A stretch of DNA of 64,000 nucleotides from Spirochaetota bacterium (lineage in GTDB: Bacteria; Spirochaetota; UBA4802; JAFGDQ01): positions 1-64,000 of the forward strand of contig JAFGDQ010000043.1 of the NCBI GenBank assembly GCA_016932015.1. The letters are read 5' to 3'. Under the pieces are notes generated by a model. The model saw only the letters and a program-made list of their open reading frames with translations. It did not search any database and was not told the DNA's origin. A program made the translations under genes and the position numbers. Numbering within the stretch: the first letter of the stretch is position 1; each line of letters starts with the position of its first letter. Positions 38,350 to 47,239 of the stretch are shown here, one piece after another.

Positions 38350-39582
38350 TTAAAAACTATATTTAGCCTTTAAAAAGACTTCACTATTATCACTATACTG
38401 ACCAAAATCTCCTTCATCACCGTAAAAAATGTCCAGGCCGAGAGTCAGATGAAAAGCATCAGTTACTGCATATTCAGTATATACTCTTCCATATGCATCA
38501 TTGTACCTGTAGCCGTAAAAAATCATTGCTGACAAAGTCAGTGTTTCCCGCAGCATATCTTTTGATATGCTCAAACTGGAATAAGTCTTGCTTTCATCTT
38601 CCGATATTATTTTATCATATTCCAGTATATACCTGTTGTATACCTGGGCAGATATAGTCCAGTTGCCTTCCGGGCTCCAGTCAATACCTGCAAGTGAATC
38701 AAGAGTATCCTTCTCAATCGGCTTTAGTATTATATTTTCGCATGTAAAATTTTTTCCGCAGTAATAAGCTCCTTCACCGCGAAAGACAAAAACACCTGCA
38801 GGTATGGAGAAATCAAATCCGCAAAACATAAACCTGTGATACTCACGGTTAAGAACGCCGTTTTCCAGATACATCACGGGATTATCGTCCCATGTATAAA
38901 AAGCGGATAAAGAAAAATCCATGATGGAACCGCTGTATGATATTTTCGCTGCAGCTTCGGCGTTGGATAATTTTAACTCCGGTAGTTCTTCATCAGCGAC
39001 TATTACACCTGCAGGCAGAACCTGTGCCCATGGGTTGTTTGAATTTTCATCCGAAACTCCTTCCTGGGTAAACGGAATTTTAGACGGAGTAAAGACAGGA
39101 ATTCCGATCAGCTCCAGAGTAAAATAATCTCCAAGGAGTCTCATTTTTAAAGCATCAACCGGAAGTCTCATATCATCAAAATCCCTTGCAAAATATTCAG
39201 AATAATCTTTAGGTGATATAATATCAGTCACCAGGAAACCGTCAGCCTTTCCCCATATCACAATCTGCCTACCTATACGCATGTCAAAAAGATCCGAGGC
39301 ATAATCCACATACGCTTCCATCAGATTAAATCCTGACTCAGACTCAACCACTTCATTTTTGACTGCGTTTAGAGAAATAAAAGTAAAAGCATTTTGTCCG
39401 CTGAACTGTGATTCAATCCTTGCCCTTGTACGCGAACTTAAAAAGTCATTCGGGGATTCAATTCCCACGGCATGATATGAATCGACAAATCCTTTAACTA
39501 TCATTTCAGCTGAATCAGCATTTCCGCCTGCTGCGGCCTGAATAAACAGCAGGATTACAGAGAAAATAAAAAAACGTTTCAT
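38350..39582 (-). CDS. Outer-membrane beta-barrel protein (DUF1302-like)
   Basis: A 410-residue secreted protein with a signal peptide (KRFFIFSVILLFIQAAAG) and a beta-barrel body ending in Phe (VFLKAKYSF). The phrases DMRIGRQIVIWGKADGFLVTDIISPKDYSEYFARDFDDMRLPVDALKM are typical of DUF1302-like outer-membrane proteins, which often pair with RND/MMPL pumps and LolA-like proteins. It may be the outer-membrane exit of the export block. Its start overlaps the stop of the preceding gene (ATGA), so the two are translationally coupled. Confidence 0.8.
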   Translation of the reverse strand: MKRFFIFSVILLFIQAAAGGNADSAEMIVKGFVDSYHAVGIESPNDFLSSRTRARIESQFSGQNAFTFISLNAVKNEVVESESGFNLMEAYVDYASDLFDMRIGRQIVIWGKADGFLVTDIISPKDYSEYFARDFDDMRLPVDALKMRLLGDYFTLELIGIPVFTPSKIPFTQEGVSDENSNNPWAQVLPAGVIVADEELPELKLSNAEAAAKISYSGSIMDFSLSAFYTWDDNPVMYLENGVLNREYHRFMFCGFDFSIPAGVFVFRGEGAYYCGKNFTCENIILKPIEKDTLDSLAGIDWSPEGNWTISAQVYNRYILEYDKIISEDESKTYSSLSISKDMLRETLTLSAMIFYGYRYNDAYGRVYTEYAVTDAFHLTLGLDIFYGDEGDFGQYSDNSEVFLKAKYSF

Positions 39583-40373
39583 CTGATTTGTCCTCTTTCA
39601 AGAGTTGAGACTCTGAACAGGCTGTCTTTTAAATTATTATCATAATTCATATTCTCTATAATCAAAATGGTTTTATGCTTTTCCCGAGAGTTATTAACCT
39701 CCATTTTAAAATATGTCCAGTATCCCTGATGCGGGCGTATATCGCTTAAAATCATTGTCTTAAGAAGCTTGCCGTGTTTATCGTAAAATTCTCTTTTTAC
39801 ACCCAGATCAGAATCTTTTCTGATCCATGAAATTATCTTTGAATACATATAGTCTTTATCTTTAGGGACAGACTCAACTACCCAGCAATCCGTACCATCC
39901 AGATTTTCCTCTTTGACCAGACTGTGAATATCTTCATCAACAGAGCGATTTCCCATATCATCGTAAGTCAGGTCGCTTCCCATAAAATAATCATTTTTAG
40001 AAGAACCGCTGATTCTTTTAGATTTTTTAAGTGCTGGAAGATAAAGCCATCTGTCATCATCCTTGCCCGGGTCATCATACCCCCACACAAGAAAACCGGT
40101 TCCTTTTACATCCGCAGGCTCTTTAAAAAAATAAACTGATTTAGTATCTTTTCCATAATCTTTCGTTAAAATCATCATTGACCTGATTCTTTGCTTGCCT
40201 CTCCGGTTTTCGAGTATCATCTTCATTTCCATTTTTTTGTCATTACCATCGGGGCGGTTGTCAGCCTTGATCATGATCTCTGTTCCTGTAATCGCGAACA
40301 GGCTGCTAAGAACCCCGGAGATCACGGAAAAAAATACTACAGTAATTGCCTTTAATAACTTTTTACTTTTCAT
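39579..40373 (-). CDS. Outer-membrane lipoprotein-sorting-like (LolA-fold) protein
   Basis: A 264-residue periplasmic protein: signal peptide, then a half-barrel fold of the lipoprotein-sorting family (EIMIKADNRPDG, MKMILENRRGKQRIRSMMI, SVYFFKEPADVKGTGFLVWGY, DRWLYLPALKKSKRISGSSKNDYFMGSDLTYDDM). This family accompanies MMPL-type RND pumps and probably carries a lipid-like cargo between membranes. The open frame extends 15 codons further, but the ATG at 40373 has AGGAGG at the right distance. It is first in the export operon; the TGAACA operator lies 32 bases upstream. Confidence 0.86.
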   Translation of the reverse strand: MKSKKLLKAITVVFFSVISGVLSSLFAITGTEIMIKADNRPDGNDKKMEMKMILENRRGKQRIRSMMILTKDYGKDTKSVYFFKEPADVKGTGFLVWGYDDPGKDDDRWLYLPALKKSKRISGSSKNDYFMGSDLTYDDMGNRSVDEDIHSLVKEENLDGTDCWVVESVPKDKDYMYSKIISWIRKDSDLGVKREFYDKHGKLLKTMILSDIRPHQGYWTYFKMEVNNSREKHKTILIIENMNYDNNLKDSLFRVSTLERGQIR

Positions 40374-40404
40374 TTTAAAGTTCCTCCTGTATTTATTAAA
40401 ATAA

Positions 40405-40427
40405 CGAACATTGTTCACTTTTGTTCA
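40405..40427 (-). promoter_or_regulatory. TGAACA-type operator before the export operon
   Basis: On the - strand: TGAACA half-site (40427-40422), four bases, then TGAACAATGTTCG (40417-40405), a near-perfect 13-bp palindrome. The same layout recurs at 41450 and 48115. The divergently placed TetR gene is the likely source of the binding protein. Confidence 0.72.
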
Positions 40428-40656
40428 AAAAAAATCACCTTAATTAATAAATGACTGCCAATCCCGGATTTGTTAATATAAATATTTCCTGAAATAATAT
40501 TTTTTTCATATCCAGTATTTTTGATTCTGATATCTAAATTAAAAAATATTTATAGTTAAAAATTAATAACAATATTAGAAAAGGCTAACTTTATTGATTA
40601 TTTATGTCAAGCCTTTTTTAAAATTACTCACAAATATGAAAATTTATTAAAAATAG

Positions 40657-40684
40657 TTGACAAAATGTTAGACAGAACTAATTT
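40657..40684 (+). promoter_or_regulatory. tetR promoter with iron-box-like operator
   Basis: TTGACA (40657-40662) followed by GTTAGACAGAACTAAT (40667-40682) over the -10 region. This is the same promoter plan as at 46303 and 48037, and it implies metal control of the TetR gene itself. Confidence 0.65.
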
Positions 40685-40798
40685 GAAATTGATTTTTTAA
40701 TCGACCTGATTTGAATAGATTTGCAATTAAAAGAAAGACAAAATATACGCTTAATTTTAAATCAAATAACAATTAAAGACAGCTTTTTAATACATTTA

Positions 40799-41443
40799 AT
40801 GCAGATTCAAAAAGACAACATCCGCAATTTAATTTTGCGTGAATCAAGGAAAGAGTTTCAGGAAAAAGGCTTTGCGGGAGCAAATATAAGAGATATAGCT
40901 AACAAATCAAATGTTTCCATAGGTAACATATATAACTATTTTCCAAATAAGGATGCTATTTTTCATGAAATAGTCAAGCCAACTCTGACTGCTATTGAAA
41001 AGACAATAAAAATATATTCAGAAATGAATTACCTGGATGATGATTATCAATGGAGTCTTGAATATCATCTGAAATTTGTTGATCAGATTGCAAATTTCCT
41101 GGATTCTCACAGGGAAAACCTTAAATTAATTTTATTTAAATCTGAAAAATCAAAGCTAGGAAGTTTTAAAGAGGATTTTCTTGAATGGTATACTGAACTG
41201 ATGAACAGGAACATGGCCATTTTAAAGAAAGAATTTCCTGATGAGATCAATAATATATCGGATTTTTTTATACACACTGTAACCTCATTTTATTTGAATG
41301 TGGTTATTGAAATTTTGATGCATGATTTAAAACTTGAAGAAATGCAGAAAAACCTGAGAGAACTCATGATGTTTTTATACCATGGTTGGGATTCGTTAAT
41401 GAATAACGAAAAAATAATTCTAAGGATCAAAGCAAAAAAATAA
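40799..41443 (+). CDS. TetR family regulator, probable controller of the TGAACA operators
   Basis: A 214-residue TetR protein. The helix-turn-helix is clear: NLILRESRKEFQEKGFAGANIRDIANKSNVSIGNIYNYFPNKDAIFHEIV. The ligand domain is helical with two membrane-like hydrophobic stretches typical of TetR cores. The frame opens earlier at TTG 40721, but the ATG at 40799 places the helix-turn-helix at the usual distance from the N-terminus; neither has a strong ribosome binding site. It is divergent from the export operon and upstream of the second TonB receptor, and TGAACA palindromes flank the gene on both sides, so I infer that it binds them. Confidence 0.88.
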   Translation: MQIQKDNIRNLILRESRKEFQEKGFAGANIRDIANKSNVSIGNIYNYFPNKDAIFHEIVKPTLTAIEKTIKIYSEMNYLDDDYQWSLEYHLKFVDQIANFLDSHRENLKLILFKSEKSKLGSFKEDFLEWYTELMNRNMAILKKEFPDEINNISDFFIHTVTSFYLNVVIEILMHDLKLEEMQKNLRELMMFLYHGWDSLMNNEKIILRIKAKK

Positions 41444-41476
41444 TTTTTTTGAACAGGAATGAACATTGTTCATTAT
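41444..41476 (+). promoter_or_regulatory. TGAACA-type operator before the second TonB receptor
   Basis: A T-run, TGAACA (41450-41455), four bases, then TGAACATTGTTCA (41460-41472), a perfect palindrome. It starts right after the tetR stop codon and lies 300 bases before the receptor gene. The gap 41444-41773 holds no gene. Confidence 0.75.
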
Positions 41477-41718
41477 TATAGATGAACTGAGAATAAAATA
41501 TTTCTTTATACAGCTTCAACAGCATTATACAATAGGAGGTAATTCAATCATCAGAGCTTAAAAAACCTGTAAATAAAAATAAGTTAATAATCAGTTTTTA
41601 TCCTGACCTTTAAAATCCTGAATTTATTTTAAAAGGCTAAAATCCACAGCCTATTTTTCAAATAATTAAAAAATTATTAATTTCAAGAACATGAAAAAAG
41701 GATAATTATAAATTTCAA

Positions 41719-41734
41719 ATTAGATATTACTAAT
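41719..41734. promoter_or_regulatory. Iron-box-like site before the second TonB receptor
   Basis: ATTAGATATTACTAAT, 40 bases upstream of the receptor start, followed three bases later by a further half-site (ATTAGACATTAAC). Confidence 0.68.
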
Positions 41735-41773
41735 AAAATTAGACATTAACAAAATTTAAAGTGAGGTAATTTA

Positions 41774-43897
41774 ATGAAAAGAGCAAGCTTTATAATAAAC
41801 TTTTTAACAATCATTTTTATTTTTTTTACTCAGGTCCTTATTTCTGCCCAGGAATCCCTGGAAACAAAAAATGAGGAGACAACAGGGTTCACGGTAGAAG
41901 ACACATCATCAAAAATATCGAGCGATGGCAGCGCAAAAGAAGGCGAAAAGAATTTCGAATTGCATAATATTGTAGTCACTGGTCAAAAAAGAAAGCAGAA
42001 AATACAGGATGTAGCAGGAAGTATTTCCGCTATGAATTCAAGACAAGTGGAGGATGCGGGCATAAAAGGAACTGAAGACATTTACCCTTATGTTCCGAAT
42101 TTAACAGCATTTGGCCTTGAAGGCGCGGGAATGGGGTTTTCATATTACGGAATAAGAGGCCAGACCAACTTCAACAGTTATTCCAATTCAGTTGGAATTT
42201 ATATTGACGGTGTACCCAGGCTTCTTTCCGGCAATGTAACCAACTCATCTCTCTGGGATGTAGAGCAAATTGAAGTGCTTCGAGGGCCGCAGGGTAATTT
42301 ATACGGGCTTAGCTCTTCAGGCGGTATTATTAATATTACCACAAAAAAACCGGATAATTACTGGACAGGCAACGCCTCAGCTTCCTACGGAAATTACAAT
42401 GCCCAAAAATACCAGGCTTCACTAAGCGGTCCTGTAATTTCCGATCAGCTGTTTTTCAATTTTTCAGGAACATACAAAAGGCTGGACAGCTATGTTGAAG
42501 AGGAAGGCAAAGACGATAGAGTCGCAAAATTCGGAGCCGGACGCGCTCAGATAAAATGGACACCTTCACAAAATCTCGATATTGTATTCAGTGCCGAAAG
42601 CGGGACCGAAGATAGAAATTATACATGGTTCACACTTCAGGATGATGATCCCTTTAAAATACCGAGCCATAATTATGATGAATATGACGACTCGGGATAT
42701 CATATACAGTCTCTTCAGATAAAATACTCCACTTCCTTATTTGATATAGTATCAGTTACCGGCAATACAATCCTGAAACAGGAAGGCGATATGGAGATGT
42801 TCACAGGCGGAGCAATGTACAGACATTATGATATGCCGACTTCAAAAATGATGGAGGAACTCAGGCTGGTTTCCAACAAGGAGAGATCTCCTTTAAAATG
42901 GATGGTTGGCGGTTTTTTCCAGAAGGGTACTGAAAAATATAAAATGCTGACCATGTATTCAGGTATGGAAATGACCAACCAGGACTCGGAAGTACAAAGA
43001 AAAACTTATGCTTTATTCGGACAGGCTTCATATACGTTTATAGAAAAACTAACATTAACAGCAGGAATTCGTTATGACCGCGAGAAACAGAAATATGTGG
43101 AAGACACATCAGGGCTTGATTTTTCGACAATGGATCCATACGAATATGAGATAGAAAAATCTGAAAACTGGGATGCTGTTTCTCCTAGAATGTCTGTTGA
43201 TTATCGAATCAGCAAGATAGTAATGCTCTATACAAGCGCAGCGAAAGGATATAAGGCAGGCGGTTTTACAGGAGGTGACACTGCAGACCAAAAATATGAC
43301 CAGGAAGAAGTATGGTCTTATGAACTTGGAACAAAGACAAACTGGCTGAATAACAGGCTTATCTTTAATCTTTGCGGATTTTATACAAAAGCAGATAACC
43401 TTCAGACATTTTATTATGACAGTTCCTATAACTTTGTCTACGAAAATACAGCAAAAGCTGTTATGTACGGATTTGAAACAGAGGTCAGTGCACGTCCGGT
43501 TAACTGGCTGGAAGTTAGTATGCCTGTCGGTTATGTCAGCACTGAAATAAAAGAACATGAGATAGAATCAAATGAAGGAAACAAGGTTCCTATGTCACCT
43601 GAATACACAGTCGGACTTACAGCGCAATATACTCATAAATCCGGCCTTTATGTCAGAGGTGAATGGAATATGCTGGGTAAAACATTTTATAATGAAGAAA
43701 ATACTGTAAGCCAGGGAGCATACAGCTTGTTTAATGCCAGGCTTGGCTACAAGAGAGAACATTTTACAGTATCAGCGTTTTTTAAGAACATATTGGATAA
43801 ACAATATTACACATATATATATGAAAATTCGCCGTATAATTTTGCGTCAGTAGGCGCACCGCGCACATTTGGAGCTGAAGCATCTATCATGTTTTAA
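41774..43897 (+). CDS. TonB-dependent receptor, siderophore type
   Basis: A 707-residue outer-membrane receptor with signal peptide (FIINFLTIIFIFFTQVLISAQ), a TonB-box-like NIVVTGQKRKQ, plug domain (YGIRGQTNFNSYSNSVGIYIDGVPRLLSG, DVEQIEVLRGPQGNLYGLSSSGGIINITTKKP) and a barrel ending in FGAEASIMF. The plug and the end (FASVGAPRTFG) resemble the siderophore receptors of the FyuA/pesticin group more than the haem type, but the ligand is not determined by sequence. GAGGT precedes the ATG. It is framed by a TGAACA operator and an iron-box-like site, and followed by a GC-rich hairpin. Confidence 0.9.
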   Translation: MKRASFIINFLTIIFIFFTQVLISAQESLETKNEETTGFTVEDTSSKISSDGSAKEGEKNFELHNIVVTGQKRKQKIQDVAGSISAMNSRQVEDAGIKGTEDIYPYVPNLTAFGLEGAGMGFSYYGIRGQTNFNSYSNSVGIYIDGVPRLLSGNVTNSSLWDVEQIEVLRGPQGNLYGLSSSGGIINITTKKPDNYWTGNASASYGNYNAQKYQASLSGPVISDQLFFNFSGTYKRLDSYVEEEGKDDRVAKFGAGRAQIKWTPSQNLDIVFSAESGTEDRNYTWFTLQDDDPFKIPSHNYDEYDDSGYHIQSLQIKYSTSLFDIVSVTGNTILKQEGDMEMFTGGAMYRHYDMPTSKMMEELRLVSNKERSPLKWMVGGFFQKGTEKYKMLTMYSGMEMTNQDSEVQRKTYALFGQASYTFIEKLTLTAGIRYDREKQKYVEDTSGLDFSTMDPYEYEIEKSENWDAVSPRMSVDYRISKIVMLYTSAAKGYKAGGFTGGDTADQKYDQEEVWSYELGTKTNWLNNRLIFNLCGFYTKADNLQTFYYDSSYNFVYENTAKAVMYGFETEVSARPVNWLEVSMPVGYVSTEIKEHEIESNEGNKVPMSPEYTVGLTAQYTHKSGLYVRGEWNMLGKTFYNEENTVSQGAYSLFNARLGYKREHFTVSAFFKNILDKQYYTYIYENSPYNFASVGAPRTFGAEASIMF

Positions 43898-43916
43898 TTT
43901 CATATTACTCCTCCAT

Positions 43917-43952
43917 CCCCCCGGTCCTTTTAGAAATATCAGGGCCGGGGGG
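43917..43952. terminator. GC-rich hairpin after the TonB receptor
   Basis: CCCCCCGGTCCT and AGGGCCGGGGGG pair over 12 bp (one G-U) with a 12-base loop, 20 bases after the receptor stop. A T-run is missing, so termination efficiency is uncertain. A frame from ATG 43955 follows, but it encodes nothing recognisable. Confidence 0.55.
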
Positions 43953-44084
43953 AAAATGGAAAAGCTTATTATTACAGATAAGTCAAAGAGTCATGGAGCA
44001 GATAACTTGTTAAACGCGAAACCGGGATATAAGACTCACCTTCAAAGGATTTTTCTGAGGAGCATGGCATAACCGTCTTGCAGT

Positions 44085-44112
44085 ATTAAACGGGATGAGA
44101 ATACCGTTTAAT
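44085..44112. repeat. 9-bp inverted repeat at the end of the SDR gene
   Basis: ATTAAACGG and CCGTTTAAT around a 10-base loop, overlapping the stop codon of the - strand gene. It may be a weak terminator between the convergent units. Confidence 0.4.
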
Positions 44113-44743
44113 TTGATAAACTTACTGCTTTACGTACATTGCTCCTGTCAGCTATCTGTCCGAGCATAAAATCAGCAACATCTCCTCTGGTTATTTTTTT
44201 ACCGATAGTGAGATCGTCCGCTTTAAAACTTCGCGCGTTACCTGTTTTCTTTTTACTTGTCAATATAACGGCCCTGACTATCGTCCAGTCAAGGCTGCTT
44301 TCCAATATATATTTATCCTGTACTTCTTTATCATCAAACATATTACGAATTATATGCGGTATAATAAAATAATTATACAGCAGTCCCAGTCTGCTCTGCT
44401 GCGCCCTGCTCTCTCCAACACCGACAGCAGACAGGCAAATGAATCTCTTTACACCGTTATCTTCCATCGCATTAATAATATTCCTCGTTCCTTCCGAAAT
44501 AACCGTGTTCTTTTTCAAAATTCTAATACCGAGTGACGAAATTACTGCATCCATTCCTTTAACCGCGTTAAACACTTTTTCATAATCCAGAATATCGCCC
44601 TTAAAAATATCCAGATTTTTTTGCCTGTACGCAATATCTTCAGGTTTCCTGGCAAAGGCCCTTATCTCATGATTCTGTTCAATGGCCTGTTTAATAATCT
44701 CCTTCCCTGTTCTGCCTGTTGCACCAAATAATAGTACTTTCAT
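44108..44743 (-). CDS. NAD(P)-binding SDR/NmrA-like protein
   Basis: A 211-residue Rossmann-fold protein of the atypical short-chain dehydrogenase group. The nucleotide motif is KVLLFGATGRTGKEIIKQA, followed by HEIRAFARKPED, VKGMDAVISSLGI and VKRFICLSAVGVGE, the usual layout of NAD(P)H-binding NmrA/BVR-B-like proteins. The substrate is unknown. The frame is open 51 codons further upstream into the preceding gene, but the ATG at 44743 begins the first strand and has AAGG and AGAG upstream. It is the last gene of a MarR-EFR1-SDR operon, a set that suggests redox-stress or flavin-linked chemistry. Confidence 0.82.
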   Translation of the reverse strand: MKVLLFGATGRTGKEIIKQAIEQNHEIRAFARKPEDIAYRQKNLDIFKGDILDYEKVFNAVKGMDAVISSLGIRILKKNTVISEGTRNIINAMEDNGVKRFICLSAVGVGESRAQQSRLGLLYNYFIIPHIIRNMFDDKEVQDKYILESSLDWTIVRAVILTSKKKTGNARSFKADDLTIGKKITRGDVADFMLGQIADRSNVRKAVSLSN

Positions 44744-44765
44744 AACTCTTGCCTTAATTCTTATT

Positions 44766-45644
44766 TCATACTTCCGGATATATTCCTGATTTTTTTTCTT
44801 CAAGATGAATATAACCATCTTTAAGACGTTTTTTCCCCATTTCAATATAAGGATGCTCAATAGCGTTTGCCGGACATTTATGAAAACATTCTGCACATAG
44901 AATACAGTTATCTTTATCCCGCTTCATTGTAACTATTTCATCAGAGAAATGAAACATATCAACAGGGCATACTGATATACATTTTTTGCACTGAATACAT
45001 TTGTCCTGATTTATAGATACATTCCTGAATTTTCCGTGAAGCTTATCCTGTGTGAATATCCGATACATGATTCTTTGCATTGCAGGAGAGTATTTAAAGG
45101 ATTTACTCTGGTCCTCAGCAGCACTTTCGCCTTTTTCAACAATGGATATAACCCGGTCCACAGCCTTTCTGATTATTTCATTTTCTTCAGGTCCCGGTTT
45201 ATCCGGATAAATAGTATTCGAATAAGTATAGGAAAGTGTATGAGCAGCAGCTATCTTTATTCCCAAAACTGATTTTCTCTTTTGTTTCCTGAGATACCTG
45301 CCCATTTCTTCAAGAGCAACACTGCTGTGTACGCCCCCGTAAGTCACAAATGGTACAGCAAGACTGGAGTATTCTTTGCCTGCCGACGGCAGAGACTGAA
45401 TAATTTTAACAAGATTTTTTTCTATATGCCCGGCGTATATTGGACCGCCAATAAAAAGAACATCATGTTCTCCCAGTACCTTAACAAGATTCTCTTTAAT
45501 ACAATCTCCGTACAGAAATTCTTCTTTCCCTGTAACATCATTGAGCCTGACATTACTGTTTTTTTCTTCAAAAGCTTTCTTTATCATTTCCGCTGCTTTT
45601 AAAGTATGGCCTGAAGGGCTGAAAACTACAATTGATACATTCAT
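44766..45644 (-). CDS. EFR1-type flavodoxin-ferredoxin fusion
   Basis: A 292-residue electron-transfer protein. Residues 1-150 form a flavodoxin-like domain (VVFSPSGHTLKAAEMI, DVLFIGGPIYAGHIEKNLV, SLAVPFVTYGGVHSS), and the C-terminal part holds two [4Fe-4S] motifs (CIQCKKCISVCPVD and CILCAECFHKCPANAI). This is the EFR1 family of anaerobes, whose partner reactions are mostly unknown. It overlaps the MarR gene by four bases (ATGA), so the pair is translationally coupled, and the SDR gene follows after 22 bases. Confidence 0.9.
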   Translation of the reverse strand: MNVSIVVFSPSGHTLKAAEMIKKAFEEKNSNVRLNDVTGKEEFLYGDCIKENLVKVLGEHDVLFIGGPIYAGHIEKNLVKIIQSLPSAGKEYSSLAVPFVTYGGVHSSVALEEMGRYLRKQKRKSVLGIKIAAAHTLSYTYSNTIYPDKPGPEENEIIRKAVDRVISIVEKGESAAEDQSKSFKYSPAMQRIMYRIFTQDKLHGKFRNVSINQDKCIQCKKCISVCPVDMFHFSDEIVTMKRDKDNCILCAECFHKCPANAIEHPYIEMGKKRLKDGYIHLEEKKSGIYPEV

Positions 45645-46102
45645 TTCTCTTCCTCCTTTTCAATATCCGGCAGATAATTCTCAATAACATCCATTAATCC
45701 GGATATAACATCAATTTGTTCTCCGCTTAACCCTTCAAGATATTCGAGCATTCTGTCGTTTAATTCTTTATGAAACAACCTGTGATTTTCAAAGGCAATT
45801 ACGCCTTCTTCTGTCAATTTTAAATAAACTTCCTTTTTATTCTCATCTTTTCTGTATTTCAGGATCAGATTCTTCTCCAGCAGCTTTGCTGCTATCTGCG
45901 TGACAGCACCGTTTGTAATTCCCAGTTTCCTGGACAATTCCGACGCGTTCAATCCGTCACCCGGGCCTATCGCGTCAATAAAATGGATTTCCGACTGGTA
46001 CATAAGATAACTCGTGCCAAATGGTCTTGGCCTTTTATTGTTTGAATCGATTCTGTACTGTATCCTGGCTGCACGGTTCAGGAGCTTTAACCTGTCTTTC
46101 AT
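45641..46102 (-). CDS. MarR family transcriptional regulator
   Basis: A 153-residue winged-helix regulator: HFIDAIGPGDGLNASELSRKLGITNGAVTQIAAKLLEKNLI is the recognition region, and KYRKDENKKEVYLKLTEEGVIAFE the wing. It heads the EFR1/SDR operon. Its upstream region contains a 29-bp perfect palindrome at 46130-46158 and a second related one at 46183-46197, so autoregulation is very likely. Confidence 0.9.
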   Translation of the reverse strand: MKDRLKLLNRAARIQYRIDSNNKRPRPFGTSYLMYQSEIHFIDAIGPGDGLNASELSRKLGITNGAVTQIAAKLLEKNLILKYRKDENKKEVYLKLTEEGVIAFENHRLFHKELNDRMLEYLEGLSGEQIDVISGLMDVIENYLPDIEKEEEK

Positions 46103-46129
46103 TAATAATTTCCCCGGAAATAATGAATA

Positions 46130-46158
46130 TTATTTATTTTAGTAACTAAAATAAATAA
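46130..46158. promoter_or_regulatory. 29-bp perfect palindromic operator of the MarR operon
   Basis: Two 14-bp arms around a single central A; the inner part reads TTTTAGTAACTAAAA. It covers the expected -10 region of a - strand promoter whose TTGACA is at 46178-46173. Confidence 0.75.
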
Positions 46159-46182
46159 AAATATATCTGCTTTGTCAATATT

Positions 46183-46197
46183 TTTTAGCTACTAAAA
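46183..46197. promoter_or_regulatory. Second MarR-type operator
   Basis: TTTTAGCTACTAAAA has the same 6-bp half-sites as the 29-bp palindrome (TTTTAG / CTAAAA), just upstream of the -35 box. Confidence 0.6.
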
Positions 46198-46302
46198 TAT
46201 TTTTTTATAAAAAATTATCCTAATCAATGCCAAAGATTCCACTGATTATAGTGTATCTGCAGAATATCTTACAGCCGGATAAATTAAAAAATTTAAAAAT
46301 AC

Positions 46303-46332
46303 TTGACAAATAAAATTAGGCATACCTAATTT
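46303..46332 (+). promoter_or_regulatory. Promoter and iron-box-like operator of methyltransferase operon 1
   Basis: TTGACA (46303-46308) and ATTAGGCATACCTAAT (46315-46330) over the -10 region, where TAATTT at 46327 would be the -10. TTAGG-N4-CCTAA resembles half-sites of DtxR/IdeR-type metal regulators. The gene starts at 46421. Confidence 0.75.
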
Positions 46333-46383
46333 AAAACGTTTTTAAAGTGGTTATTTATCAGCACAAAATTTTTTACCAGCAAG

Positions 46384-46396
46384 TGAACATAGTTCA
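46384..46396. promoter_or_regulatory. TGAACA-type operator of methyltransferase operon 1
   Basis: TGAACATAGTTCA, 24 bases before the start codon. The following bases (TTTTTAAAT) match the copy at 48125. The upstream half-site is degenerate here. Confidence 0.65.
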
Positions 46397-46420
46397 TTTT
46401 TAAATATAAAGGATAAAAAA

Positions 46421-47236
46421 ATGGGACACAAAATCAGTATAAATAAAGGCAATATTCAGGAAACTCTTTTGCTTCCCTTATGGGGCAGAGCTTATGAAAC
46501 TCAAAAAACCAAACCGCGATTGATTGACAAGAAAGCTGTAGAAATTATTGACAGGCTTGATTATGATTTTTCTGAAATAGAGAAAACACAGGCTATGTCA
46601 CAGCATGGCTGGGTAGCGCGAAGCCTGCATACTGACAGAATGGCACTTGATTTTATTGAGAAACATCCTGAAGCTGCAATTGTCAATATCGGCTGCGGGA
46701 TGGATACGACCTTCAGCCGAATTGATAACGGCAGGATAATGTTTTACGAGCTAGATCTGCCGGATGTAATTGAACTCAGAAAAAATTTCTATAAAGACAG
46801 CGACAGGCATAAAAGCATTGCCTCTTCATTTCTTGATACTGAATGGTTTGAAGAAATAAAGGTCAGGGATGGTTTACTGTTTCTGGCCGGAGGTGTGCTG
46901 TATTATTTCAAAGAAGAACAGATCAAAAAGTTTTTCATAAAAGCAGCAGACTATTTCAAGGAGTGTGATTTTTTCTTTGATACGCTGTCGCCCATGGGAA
47001 TGAAAATAGCAAAAAAAGCAGTATTGAAAAAAGGCGGAATGGGCATGTCAATGGATGAAGGATGGGTAATAAAGCCGGTAAAGAGCCTGGAAAAATGGGA
47101 CAACCGGATTAAGGTAATAAACGCGACAACAATGCATAAAGGCGTAAAAAATGGAATTCCTTTGAAATTAAAAATAATTTTAAGCATCCCGGATACACTT
47201 GGTATATGTTCTATGGTGCATATGAGAATGGAGTAA
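46421..47236 (+). CDS. SAM-dependent methyltransferase, leucine-carboxyl-methyltransferase family
   Basis: A 271-residue class I methyltransferase of the LCM/tetracenomycin-type group that usually esterifies or O-methylates carboxyl or hydroxyl groups of small molecules. The SAM motif is AAIVNIGCGMDTTFSRI, followed by the family pattern FYELDLPDVIELRKNF, and WVARSLHTDRMALDFI upstream of it. LLFLAGGVLYYFKEEQIKKFF is the typical later block. No natural-product synthase is nearby, so the substrate is unknown. It heads a two-gene unit with a membrane methyltransferase starting 3 bases after its stop, behind both an iron-box-like site and a TGAACA operator. Confidence 0.85.
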   Translation: MGHKISINKGNIQETLLLPLWGRAYETQKTKPRLIDKKAVEIIDRLDYDFSEIEKTQAMSQHGWVARSLHTDRMALDFIEKHPEAAIVNIGCGMDTTFSRIDNGRIMFYELDLPDVIELRKNFYKDSDRHKSIASSFLDTEWFEEIKVRDGLLFLAGGVLYYFKEEQIKKFFIKAADYFKECDFFFDTLSPMGMKIAKKAVLKKGGMGMSMDEGWVIKPVKSLEKWDNRIKVINATTMHKGVKNGIPLKLKIILSIPDTLGICSMVHMRME

Positions 47237-47239
47237 AAA

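Noticed and set aside
43869..44072. Small ORF after the TonB receptor
   Set aside because: It overlaps the receptor end and the GC-rich hairpin; the ATG at 43955 follows a G-run only because of the hairpin, and the product is not recognisable.
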